Assembly: GCA_041747735.1 (NCBI GenBank)
Contig: JBGTEP010000113.1
Coordinates: 78,956 to 142,955 of the forward strand
From: Chryseolinea sp041747735
Lineage (GTDB): Bacteria; Bacteroidota; Bacteroidia; Cytophagales; Cyclobacteriaceae
Length of the DNA stretch: 64,000 nucleotides
Direction of reading: 5' to 3'
Within the stretch, counting starts at the first letter, position 1, and each line of letters begins with the position of its first letter. Under the pieces are notes generated by a model that saw nothing but the letters and a program-made list of their open reading frames with translations, searched no databases and was not told the origin of the DNA. Positions 25,264-33,076 of the stretch are shown one piece after another. The position numbers and the translations under genes were made by a program.

Positions 25264-25836
25264 TTACACCTTAACATGCCCCCAGTTTTCACCTGTTTTT
25301 ATCCGGTGTATTTGCATGTCAGAAACCTTGTACTTTTTGGCTAGTGCTTTTAAAGTAGGTTGCTTCTTCGATTTAAAGAGAGCCGTTTTAATCAATTTAA
25401 CTTTATCGGCTGTAAGTTTTGGTCCCTCCGCCGGGTTCATCCGGATAAGGACATTGGGGTCTTTCAAGGCGTGCTTGATCTGATCATCATGTTTAACCCA
25501 TTTCAAATTCTTCGCTTTATTGTTTTCTTTTTTATGATCGACATGGATCACGAAATTCTGATTCGCATTTGTTTGCTTGCAGAAGTATTCTGCGACAAGC
25601 CGGTGTATGTAGTAATTCTGACGTGTTTCTTCACGACCAATAGTGATACTAGGGTATCCCTGTGTTAACCGTGGTTTAAGAATATAACCTTCGTCAAGTT
25701 TTGATTTAAAACTTACAATTCGCCCTTTGTCCGAAACAGCATACCGTTTCGTTGTGGTACCTTTCTTTAATTTCAACTCCTTCCAGGTCTCACCGGCAAG
25801 GAATTTTAGTTTGGGTTCTTTAGTTGTTTTTGCCAT
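25264..25836 (-). CDS. NUMOD4/HNH endonuclease-type protein with C-terminal helix-turn-helix
   Basis: 190 residues. The N-terminal part (about 14-55) has NUMOD4 features (GETWKEL, YAVSDKGRIVSFKS). The HNH_3 part (about 60-125) has GYPSITIG, YYIHRLVAEYFC and IHVDHKKENNKAKNLKWV, keeping the His and the Asn pair of this HNH class; the usual Gly after Asp is His. The C-terminal 50 residues (LTADKVKLIKTALFKSKKQP, then LKALAKKYKVSDMQIHRIK) form a helix-turn-helix of the kind used by homing enzymes to bind DNA. No intron, intein or phage genes are near. It begins 4 bp after the aminotransferase gene, suggesting co-translation and perhaps a domesticated DNA-binding role (inference). Confidence 0.82.
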   Translation of the reverse strand: MAKTTKEPKLKFLAGETWKELKLKKGTTTKRYAVSDKGRIVSFKSKLDEGYILKPRLTQGYPSITIGREETRQNYYIHRLVAEYFCKQTNANQNFVIHVDHKKENNKAKNLKWVKHDDQIKHALKDPNVLIRMNPAEGPKLTADKVKLIKTALFKSKKQPTLKALAKKYKVSDMQIHRIKTGENWGHVKV

Positions 25837-25840
25837 AGGT

Positions 25841-26746
25841 TTAGAGTAATAAAGGTTCGGATAATTTTGGTATAAGGGTCCTAAAGTGTTGTTGAATATT
25901 CTCTGTAACTTTTTTTTCAGAGCGGTTTATAATCTTTCTGCCATCCATTTCAACTATGGGTGTAAGCTCTCCCATGGTGCCACTGGTAAATACTTCGTCT
26001 GCACAATAGAAGTCGGTAAGGGAGAGGTTACGTTCTTCAACAGGGATATTATTTGAACGACAGATTTCCAGCACAAGCCCACGCGTTATACCATGCAGGC
26101 ATGCATCGGGAAAAGGGGTTAATACTGCTCCATCTTTTACCATGAAAAGATTCGTATCGTTAAGTTCTGAGACAAAGCCCTGGCAATCGAGCATAACGGC
26201 AGCATCTACACCCGCTACGTTGGCTTGTATTTTAGCGAGAATATTATTTAACAAGTTATTATGATGAATCTTAGAATCCAAGAATTGTGGATTGTTTCTG
26301 CGTTGTGATGAAGTAATAACTCGGATACCGCTGCTGTTTTCATACACTAAAGGCTTCCACTCAGCCAACACGATAAGACATGAGCCTTTTGTATTTAACC
26401 GTGGATCCATGCCCGACGTTACCTTCTCTCCCCGCGTTAACGTTAGCCTGATATGGGTTTCATCGGACATACCATTAGCCTCAAGGGTATCACGTATAGC
26501 ACGCTTGATTTCAACCTTCGAAGGTATGTCTGTAAAGGCTAAAGCATGTGCTGAAGCTTCAAGTCTATCCAGATGACGATCGAGGCAAAAAATTCCTTGC
26601 TTATAAACTCGAAGGCCTTCCCATATTGCATCTCCACCTTGAACAACGCTGTCAAATACCGACACCTTAGCCTGGTCACGCGGTAATAATTCACCACCGA
26701 CATATACCAGAATACCGGCATTTTTTGGATTGAACTTTTGTAACAT
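25841..26746 (-). CDS. Class IV aminotransferase (branched-chain or D-amino-acid type)
   Basis: 301 residues, cytoplasmic PLP enzyme of fold type IV. PLP lysine Lys159 in FLDSKIHHNNLL; phosphate- and ring-binding segments include FVSELNDTNLF (the Glu that contacts the pyridine nitrogen) and VFTSGTMGELTPIVEMDGR near the end. The start (VYVGGELLPRDQAKVSVFDS) is the class signature start. The family includes branched-chain aminotransferase, D-alanine aminotransferase and aminodeoxychorismate lyase; the sequence alone does not decide, and the neighbouring sulfotransferase hints at a shared specialised pathway rather than core isoleucine/valine synthesis. HNH gene follows at 4 bp. Confidence 0.88.
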   Translation of the reverse strand: MLQKFNPKNAGILVYVGGELLPRDQAKVSVFDSVVQGGDAIWEGLRVYKQGIFCLDRHLDRLEASAHALAFTDIPSKVEIKRAIRDTLEANGMSDETHIRLTLTRGEKVTSGMDPRLNTKGSCLIVLAEWKPLVYENSSGIRVITSSQRRNNPQFLDSKIHHNNLLNNILAKIQANVAGVDAAVMLDCQGFVSELNDTNLFMVKDGAVLTPFPDACLHGITRGLVLEICRSNNIPVEERNLSLTDFYCADEVFTSGTMGELTPIVEMDGRKIINRSEKKVTENIQQHFRTLIPKLSEPLLL

Positions 26747-26904
26747 TTAAGATATACGTTTTAACTCAAAGCCTAGTGTACAATTGCTGACATCATCAGT
26801 TTCAATGGTCAACGTGGTACAATATCTTTTGAATACTCATGACATCCTTTTAGGTGGTAATGTGTTTTCCCTAAACTAAAGATAAGATTATTTTTAGCTA
26901 TTCA

Positions 26905-27618
26905 TCAAGGGCGCAAAGAAAATGAAACGAGTTTATCATAACAGTACTGTGCTTTATGACAGACATCTTCAAGGTGAATTGGTAACGGCCTGTTACTGGT
27001 AGGTTGTCTGTCAAAACCAGTTGATTTGTGCACATTAGCATACCAATGTTTTGCCCAAATTCCGTCATAGGGTTTTGGGCCCGGTTCCCATTGAAGCATA
27101 TCTTTAGTAAAGGTGATGCCTACTCGTTGACATACCTGCCGTAATACCGACTCGGGATTTTCCAGAATATGACCAGAGTCAACTACGGTAGGCTGGTGGC
27201 CTTTAGCACGTAAATCATGGAAAAGTTTTAATTGGTATTCAATGCCTATATCGCGGAGGGTAGGCGTTTCTATTACTTGGGCATAACTGGCGAGTATCTG
27301 GCGTGGATTTCGAATCAAAAAAATATTTGTAACATCTTCCAGAAAACGTTGGTCTGTCAGTTCAAGATGATGTGCCATATTCTTTATGAATAAAACCGGC
27401 CTGGTTTGCTCCTCAAACATTGAGGTGGCTACTGCAATTTCGTCAAGCGGTTGGCTTTTTAGTACGTCTTCACCGCCGGGATGTATAACTCCACTCTTAT
27501 GCAGGTAAAAAGCGTAGAAAGGTTCGTCAAGAACCGTTGTGTCTATACGCTGAGCAAATGAATACATCAATGCCGTGGATATGTTACGTGGACCGGAGAT
27601 CAGATTGATTCGAACCAT
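26905..27618 (-). CDS. Sulfotransferase-family protein
   Basis: 237 residues, soluble. The N-terminal INLISGPRNISTALMYSFAQ is the 5'-phosphosulfate-binding loop of the sulfotransferase fold in its SGPRN.ST form, and NIFLIRNPRQILASYAQV is the second (3'-phosphate) motif (R-x3-S). This short bacterial form is often annotated as sulfotransferase-like next to branched-chain aminotransferase genes (recollection). The acceptor is unknown, and related P-loop proteins without sulfotransferase activity exist. It lies 9 bp downstream of the zinc-finger gene and 158 bp upstream of the aminotransferase gene on the same strand. Confidence 0.82.
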   Translation of the reverse strand: MVRINLISGPRNISTALMYSFAQRIDTTVLDEPFYAFYLHKSGVIHPGGEDVLKSQPLDEIAVATSMFEEQTRPVLFIKNMAHHLELTDQRFLEDVTNIFLIRNPRQILASYAQVIETPTLRDIGIEYQLKLFHDLRAKGHQPTVVDSGHILENPESVLRQVCQRVGITFTKDMLQWEPGPKPYDGIWAKHWYANVHKSTGFDRQPTSNRPLPIHLEDVCHKAQYCYDKLVSFSLRP

Positions 27619-27627
27619 AAAAAAAGA

Positions 27628-27993
27628 TTAGAATTCTTTTTTTACCACCAAAAGAAAATAGTCTTTTTCAATGGGAAGGTAACCGCGATCATAACAAAAA
27701 TAGTATTGCGAGCCTTCTTTGGTAACGTAGGCGCTGGTGAAATGGGTAAAGTCAAATCCCTTTGAAAGCAGTTTCTCGCGACTGATTTTTACTTTCCCAT
27801 CCGGATTGAGCTCCATCAATATCCGCCTGTTTTTACGCAAGGCATTATTGGTGTTTCGGATATAGCTTGTAACATCGCTGTTCAGGCGATTGTTAAACGT
27901 GTTACGGCACTGGTCGGAGCAGAACTTTTTGTCAATGCGACCGACAATGAGGGTGCCACACTCCTCACATTTTTTTTCCAGAATTGATAACAT
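27628..27993 (-). CDS. Small protein with N-terminal zinc-ribbon motif
   Basis: 121 residues from the ATG at 27993; the frame stays open to 28074 but the extra 27 residues (Cys-rich and hydrophobic) look like untranslated leader. A four-Cys zinc site is at the start: KKCEECGTLIVG...KKFCSDQCRNTFNNRL, the CxxC...CSxxC plan of DUF2116-like and MYM-type zinc ribbons. The rest (SYIRNTNNALRKNRRILMEL onward) is helical and then strand-rich, ending in LLVVKKEF. Common in Bacteroidota as an uncharacterised protein. Probably binds nucleic acid or protein. It is divergent to ssb and is the first gene of the sulfotransferase cluster. Confidence 0.78.
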   Translation of the reverse strand: MLSILEKKCEECGTLIVGRIDKKFCSDQCRNTFNNRLNSDVTSYIRNTNNALRKNRRILMELNPDGKVKISREKLLSKGFDFTHFTSAYVTKEGSQYYFCYDRGYLPIEKDYFLLVVKKEF

Positions 27994-28170
27994 ACAACGA
28001 TTTATTTGCAAACGACAACAAACGAATATAAGCGAAAGTAAACATTTAATAACCGAATCTCTCATTTTTCTCACACCACATTTGTATCGTCAGTCGTTTA
28101 GCGGCGGGAATTCTCAACCTTCCCCTATAAAACTGAAAAAAGTAATGTTAAACTCTAAAAATTTACAGGT

Positions 28171-28512
28171 ATGAACAACTTGAGAAACAGTGTGAAATTG
28201 ATCGGCCATCTTGGCAAAGATCCTGAAGTGAAATCCTTTGACAGCGGAAAAAAGGTCGCGACCTTCTCTATTGCCACAACGGATTCGTACAAGAATCAAA
28301 AGGGTGAAAAGGTTCAGGATACGCAATGGCACAACATCGTGATTTGGGGAAAACTTGCCGACGTCGCAGGCCAATACCTTAAAAAGGGCAGCGAAGTAGC
28401 GGTTGAGGGCAAACTTGTGCACCGCGTTTATGAGACCTCAGGCGGAGAGAAACGCTACTCAAGTGAAATAAATGTGAATGAAATGCTGATGCTGAGTGGG
28501 AAACAGAAATAA
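28171..28512 (+). CDS. ssb: Single-stranded DNA-binding protein without the C-terminal tail
   Basis: 113 residues forming one OB fold: NSVKLIGHLGKDPEVKSFDS, KKVATFSIATTDSY, TQWHNIVIWGKLADVAGQYL, KGSEVAVEGKLVHRVYET and INVNEMLML. These are the standard SSB blocks. After the fold the protein ends at once (LSGKQK). The usual glycine- or proline-rich linker and acidic tip (D-D-I/L-P-F) that recruits repair and replication proteins is absent, and the end is basic. That points to an accessory SSB rather than the main replicative one, which typically is about 140-170 residues. A strong terminator follows. Confidence 0.92.
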   Translation: MNNLRNSVKLIGHLGKDPEVKSFDSGKKVATFSIATTDSYKNQKGEKVQDTQWHNIVIWGKLADVAGQYLKKGSEVAVEGKLVHRVYETSGGEKRYSSEINVNEMLMLSGKQK

Positions 28513-28544
28513 AAGTCTTTAAACATTCTGTTATCACCCGATAT

Positions 28545-28577
28545 ATGCCTGGCTTCCCGGAGACCAGGCATTTTTTT
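28545..28577 (+). terminator. Rho-independent terminator after ssb
   Basis: ATGCCTGG (28545-28552) pairs perfectly with CCAGGCAT (28564-28571) and a run of seven T residues follows. Confidence 0.88.
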
Positions 28578-28631
28578 GTGGTTATATGATCGGTCTGTCA
28601 GAACCCCTGTTTTTTAACTAGTTTTGTTCGC

Positions 28632-30629
28632 ATGACTTTTTTATACCCTACTTTTCTCTGGGCGTTAGCCGTACTCTCTATCCCTGTCATCATACATCTT
28701 TTTAATTTCCGGAAGACAACACGCGTTTTTTTTTCCAACACTCGGTTTCTGAAGCAGGTTAAAGAAGCGACTACTGCGAAGCGAAAACTTAAACACTATC
28801 TCATACTGGCTTCCAGGCTGCTGTTTCTGCTTTTCCTAGTGATCGCTTTTTGTCAGCCGATAATTCCCGCGCAGGAACAACTGGGTAGCAACCGAAACAT
28901 TGTTCTGTACCTGGATAACTCCCAGAGTATGTCAGCGCAAATGGATGATAAAGTAAGAGGACTGGATGCGGCAGTAAGTTCAGCGCGGAGTATTGTTGAA
29001 GTATTTCCTCCCGATACGCGGTATAAATTGATCACAAATGATTTTTCACCGTTCTCTAACACCTTTAAAACTCAACCTGAGATACTGGATTTACTAACAC
29101 AAATCCGATTGTCTCCTATCAGCCGAACGTTCGAGGACATTCGTGAACGCATGCAGGCAGAAGGCTCCTTACGAAGTCGTGAGATATTCTGGCTTTCAGA
29201 TTTACAGAAGTCAACCCTAGGGCAAATAATTCCGGGCGTTGATAGCACGGCAAGGCTACACTTACTTCCCATTCAATATGGTCAGCAATCAAATGTATTT
29301 GTCGATTCAGCCTACTTGGAAAATCCATTTTCTACCGGTGGTGGTAAAAATGTTTTACATGTGAAAGTCCGAAACGATGGAAAAAAAGCGGTTGATCAGT
29401 TGAATCTAAAACTTACGCTGAACAACATTCAGGCAGCGACTACTGTGGTAAATATTTCACCAGGAGGAACGGCTGAAACATCGTTTGACCTCTCTTCTCA
29501 GCTCTCCGGGTTAAATGAAGCAAAAATTACATTCAACGATTATCCGGTAAGTTTCGATAATGAATTCTATCTCGCACTAAATTTTACGAGTAAAATCCGA
29601 GTGCTTGAAATAACAAGCACAACAGGGCAAACTGTAGTGGAAAAGGTTTTTGGAAATAAAGAAATATTTGAGTTCAGCACATACACCACAGGTAATTTCA
29701 ATTACAGCCTTCTTTCCCAAACAGATCTGGTTGTTGTGAATGGTTTAAATGCCCTGGATATTTCTCTCGCCGGTGCTTTACGAAGTTGGATTAGTAACTA
29801 CGGAACGGTTTTAGTCATCCCCGGCACAAAGCCCGAGCTTGAAAACCTGAAAAGTTTTTTACAACTACCGAAACTAAGCCTCCTGGAAAGCAAAGGTCCA
29901 TCAGAACTTGGCCGCCCGGATTTCTCAAATCCGTTTTTTGAGAATGTATTTGAAGAGAAATCGATATCACTTGCCATGCCCAAGGCTAGTAAAGTGTTAG
30001 ATTGGGGTGCGGACCGTGCTGCTATTCTAAAGTTCAGGAATGACCAGCCCTTCTTATCAAAATACAACCAGGTTGGCCAGGTGTACCTCATGAGTTGTGC
30101 GCTCGATCCCAGCCAGTCAGATTTTTCTAGTCATGCTTTGTTTGTTCCCGTGATGTATCGAATCGCCGCAAGTGGAAAAAAGGATGATGCTAAATTGTAC
30201 TACAGACTTCACGAGGCCTTCATAAAATTGCACGTAGATAGCGTTGCAGGGGAGGAGCCCCTCCGTTGGATTGGCTCGGAGGAAGTTATTCCCGCTCAGC
30301 GTAAAGTAAATGATGATGTGATTTTCGATATTCCCAAGTTTTCAATGCGTAAGGGGTTTTATAGAGTGGTCATGAGACGTGATACAATCAATCTATTAGC
30401 CTTTAATCTGGATAAGGCAGAGTCATTGATGGATCAGTACAAAGCGGAAGAACTGAAGAGAATTCTGGGTGAGGGGGATAATATCACAATTTTTCAGGTT
30501 GGATCGGCCGATGCTTTCAGTGGTGAAATAAAGGAGCGATATTTGGGCAAACCATTGTGGAAGTATGCACTCTTGTTAGCCATCCTTTTTCTTTTGGCGG
30601 AGATCCTGCTGATACGGTTTCTAAAGTAA
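28632..30629 (+). CDS. BatA-domain membrane protein
   Basis: 665 residues. The first 80 residues are the N-terminal double-transmembrane BatA domain (FLYPTFLWALAVLSIPVIIH, LFNFRKTTRVFFSNTRFL, HYLILASRLLFLLFLVIAF). A von Willebrand-A-like region follows (about 90-210, with LYLDNSQSM as a degenerate MIDAS start and IFWLSDLQKS), then strand-rich domains, and a last membrane helix (about 645-662). Such proteins are Bacteroidota-specific relatives of the Bat aerotolerance proteins; precise function unknown. TAGTTTTG ends 5 bp before the ATG, which could be a -7 element of a nearly leaderless mRNA. Downstream gene is 100 bp away on the same strand. Confidence 0.88.
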   Translation: MTFLYPTFLWALAVLSIPVIIHLFNFRKTTRVFFSNTRFLKQVKEATTAKRKLKHYLILASRLLFLLFLVIAFCQPIIPAQEQLGSNRNIVLYLDNSQSMSAQMDDKVRGLDAAVSSARSIVEVFPPDTRYKLITNDFSPFSNTFKTQPEILDLLTQIRLSPISRTFEDIRERMQAEGSLRSREIFWLSDLQKSTLGQIIPGVDSTARLHLLPIQYGQQSNVFVDSAYLENPFSTGGGKNVLHVKVRNDGKKAVDQLNLKLTLNNIQAATTVVNISPGGTAETSFDLSSQLSGLNEAKITFNDYPVSFDNEFYLALNFTSKIRVLEITSTTGQTVVEKVFGNKEIFEFSTYTTGNFNYSLLSQTDLVVVNGLNALDISLAGALRSWISNYGTVLVIPGTKPELENLKSFLQLPKLSLLESKGPSELGRPDFSNPFFENVFEEKSISLAMPKASKVLDWGADRAAILKFRNDQPFLSKYNQVGQVYLMSCALDPSQSDFSSHALFVPVMYRIAASGKKDDAKLYYRLHEAFIKLHVDSVAGEEPLRWIGSEEVIPAQRKVNDDVIFDIPKFSMRKGFYRVVMRRDTINLLAFNLDKAESLMDQYKAEELKRILGEGDNITIFQVGSADAFSGEIKERYLGKPLWKYALLLAILFLLAEILLIRFLK

Positions 30630-30731
30630 CCAGCTATTTTCCCGTGTCAGTGAACACATTGTTATGACAATTAAATTTGCTGGAATTGTTTTTCGATGAA
30701 AATATGGTGAGCAAAAAAGAAAAAGCTTTAA

Positions 30732-31991
30732 ATGAAAATATTAATTCAAGGTCCTGAAATTATCGATGCAACTTCTTCCTTTCATTTGAAGGAAAAGAAT
30801 GTACTCATAAATAACGGACGTATCGCAGAAATTGGCGAAAAGAACTATTCAGCAGATAAGGTTATAAAAGCTGAGGGCATGAAGCTTTCTATTGGGTGGT
30901 TCGACTTGGGTACTTTTATTGGGGACCCTGGACTCGAGCATAAAGAAGATCTGGAGTCGGTCTATAAAACTGCCGCCGCGGGAGGATTTACCGGAATTGC
31001 AGTATTGCCGAATACCGCGCCATGCGTACAAACAAAAAACGAAATCAGCTATCTTACTAAAGGCAATGACACTCAGCTTGTTCAAATACATCCGCTTGCA
31101 GCTGTAACGAGGAACAATAAAGGTGAAGAGCTTACGGAGATGATAGACCTCTATGAAGCAGGAGCCGCCGCCTTCACGGATGGTTTAAAACCTATCTGGC
31201 ATACTGATATACTACTTAAGTCACTCCAATACCTCCAGAAATTTAATGGACTGTTAATCGATCACCCTGAAGACATCTGGCTAAACATGTTCGGCCAAAT
31301 GCACGAAGGTTTAAACAGTACAGTGTTAGGGCTGAAAGGTATGCCTCGCATCGCTGAGGATATCTCGGTGGGAAGGAATCTTGAATTGCTTTCGTATGCC
31401 GGGGGCAGGCTACATTTTGCAAAGGTTTCTTCTGGTAAAGCCATCGACATGATTCGCGCGGCCAAGAAGAAATTTAATGTAACATGCGACATCGCAGCGT
31501 ATCAACCCCTGCTGGACGACAGTGCCCTTTCCGGATTTGATACGAACTACAAAGTGAACCCACCTTTGCGCGAGAAGCACGACAATGATGCGTTGATCAA
31601 AGGGCTGAAGGACGGCACCATTGATGTGATTTGTTCCGCGCATACGCCTCATGAAGAAGAAAGCAAGGAATTGGAGTTTGATTTGGCCGACTTTGGGATG
31701 ATCAATCTTCAAACATTCGGATCGCAGTTGACAAAGCTTTCTGACCAAGTCGACTGGCATCTGCTGATGGAAAAAATAACCGTTAACCCTCGCAATCTGC
31801 TGGGTCTTGAGGTGCCCCAATTAGAAGTTGATGCAAAAGCAAATCTAACACTATTTGATCCTAATAAAACCTGGACGTTTGACGAGAAGTCAAATCTCTC
31901 TAAGTCTAAAAATTCTCCCTGGCTCAATAAGGAAATTACCGGAAAGGTAGTAGCTGTTTTTAATAACGGTCGCTCACGAATAGAAGAATAG
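30732..31991 (+). CDS. Dihydroorotase-family protein with a degenerate metal site (PyrC-like)
   Basis: 419 residues, amidohydrolase fold of the dihydroorotase (multifunctional-complex type) family: composite beta sandwich at both ends and a TIM barrel between (AAAGGFTGIAVLPNTAP, YKVNPPLREKHD). The catalytic apparatus is mostly gone. The first motif, normally D-x-H-x-H-x-R-[DE]-P-G, reads DLGTFIGDPG (58-67), so both metal His and the substrate Arg are missing. The second His of the HxxH motif is Lys231 (LHFAKVSS). The catalytic Asp of T/S-D-H-A-P-H is Ala303 (SAHTPH). Asp150 and His178 remain. It is thus probably not an active zinc dihydroorotase. By analogy with inactive PyrC' subunits that hold aspartate transcarbamoylase, it may be structural (inference). 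No other pyr gene is near. Confidence 0.85.
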   Translation: MKILIQGPEIIDATSSFHLKEKNVLINNGRIAEIGEKNYSADKVIKAEGMKLSIGWFDLGTFIGDPGLEHKEDLESVYKTAAAGGFTGIAVLPNTAPCVQTKNEISYLTKGNDTQLVQIHPLAAVTRNNKGEELTEMIDLYEAGAAAFTDGLKPIWHTDILLKSLQYLQKFNGLLIDHPEDIWLNMFGQMHEGLNSTVLGLKGMPRIAEDISVGRNLELLSYAGGRLHFAKVSSGKAIDMIRAAKKKFNVTCDIAAYQPLLDDSALSGFDTNYKVNPPLREKHDNDALIKGLKDGTIDVICSAHTPHEEESKELEFDLADFGMINLQTFGSQLTKLSDQVDWHLLMEKITVNPRNLLGLEVPQLEVDAKANLTLFDPNKTWTFDEKSNLSKSKNSPWLNKEITGKVVAVFNNGRSRIEE

Positions 31992-32022
31992 GAAAGTTTT
32001 TTCATGTGAGAAAGCATTTGTT

Positions 32023-32550
32023 ATGATGATAAAAAGACTACTCAAAATTTCTCTACGCTATGCATCGGTGGCAGGGGTTCTAGGCTTTATCTTGCTGGTA
32101 GCTATGTATTACATAGGCAGGCATCCGATGGTAGTATCTCCATTCCTCGATTTTAGAATTTTGCTTTTTGGTATTTTTATTTTCTTTACTCTCAAAGAGT
32201 TTCGCGACGTTGAGCAACAGGGCGTATTGTATTTTTCGCAGGCGATGATTGGCGGATTTGCAGTCATTCTGATTATGACTACAATAACATCTGTTATGTT
32301 GTTAATTTTTGGGACTCTGGAGAGTGATTTTGTAACGGGTTACATTTTACAGGTTACAGACTATGTCAAGTCTTTTTCTAAAGAAGATATAGAGCGAGTT
32401 GGGAAAGAAATTTATGAGCGTAATTTACTGACTTTACCGACGACTAACATTTCCGTATTGACAATTACCTATTTTGCTCACGGGCTGCTAATTGGTTTTT
32501 TTGTCAATATTATTTTATCAGTAATCTTAAGAAGACAACCTAAAATCTAA
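32023..32550 (+). CDS. DUF4199 family membrane protein
   Basis: 175 residues with four predicted membrane helices (about 14-32, 44-60, 72-97 and 145-170) and the family pattern: GVLGFILLVAMYYIGRHPM, then FRDVEQQGVLYFSQAMIGGF. DUF4199 is confined largely to Bacteroidota; its function is unknown. It is followed after 4 bp by a second, clearly related DUF4199 gene, and both precede a glycosyltransferase, so a role in handling a lipid-linked sugar or in envelope assembly can be guessed but not shown. Confidence 0.85.
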   Translation: MMIKRLLKISLRYASVAGVLGFILLVAMYYIGRHPMVVSPFLDFRILLFGIFIFFTLKEFRDVEQQGVLYFSQAMIGGFAVILIMTTITSVMLLIFGTLESDFVTGYILQVTDYVKSFSKEDIERVGKEIYERNLLTLPTTNISVLTITYFAHGLLIGFFVNIILSVILRRQPKI

Positions 32551-32554
32551 CACT

Positions 32555-33073
32555 ATGGAAGAAAATCAAGAAAACAGGCCAACAGTAAGAGCTGTTGGTT
32601 TAAAGTATGGCGTAATTTCAGCAATTGTATCCATTGTATTTTTTCTTATTCTGGTACTTTCAGGGCAAAATGCCTTCGATAATACCTGGAGTTGGATCGG
32701 AATGATATTTTCAATAGCTATTCTTGTACTAGCCCATAAAAACTTCAAAGATGATGGAGATGGTTTTATGTCTTTCGGACAGGGTGTAGGAATAGGATTC
32801 TGGATTGCGTTAGTGTCGGTGCTTATCGGCGGACTATTTACCTATGTCTATTCAAACATTATTGACCCAGCCACAATGGATTTGTTTTATGAGAAGCAAT
32901 ACGAACAGATGGCGGAAAAGGGTATGCCCGATGAGCAGATTGAAATGGCAGTGACCTGGACCAAAAAACTCTTCTGGCCGATGTACGGATTTTTCGGTGT
33001 ATTCTTTGGTGTTATTGTGGCGCTTATTGTTACTATCTTTACGCAAAAGAAGAGCCCAGAACAGACATTCTAG
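32555..33073 (+). CDS. DUF4199 family membrane protein, second copy
   Basis: 172 residues with four membrane helices. Shared with its neighbour: the polar loop between helices 2 and 3 (FKDDGDGFMSFGQGVGIGFW here) and a cytoplasmic stretch before helix 4 in which MAEKGMPDEQIEMA resembles the linker of other DUF4199 proteins. A tandem duplication that has since diverged. The stop codon is 3 bp from the start of the glycosyltransferase gene, so the three genes 32023-34078 are almost certainly one operon. Confidence 0.86.
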   Translation: MEENQENRPTVRAVGLKYGVISAIVSIVFFLILVLSGQNAFDNTWSWIGMIFSIAILVLAHKNFKDDGDGFMSFGQGVGIGFWIALVSVLIGGLFTYVYSNIIDPATMDLFYEKQYEQMAEKGMPDEQIEMAVTWTKKLFWPMYGFFGVFFGVIVALIVTIFTQKKSPEQTF

Positions 33074-33076
33074 AAA

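Noticed and set aside
25264..25836. Homing endonuclease marking an intron or intein
   Set aside because: No interrupted gene, self-splicing intron or phage gene around it; the neighbouring genes are intact.
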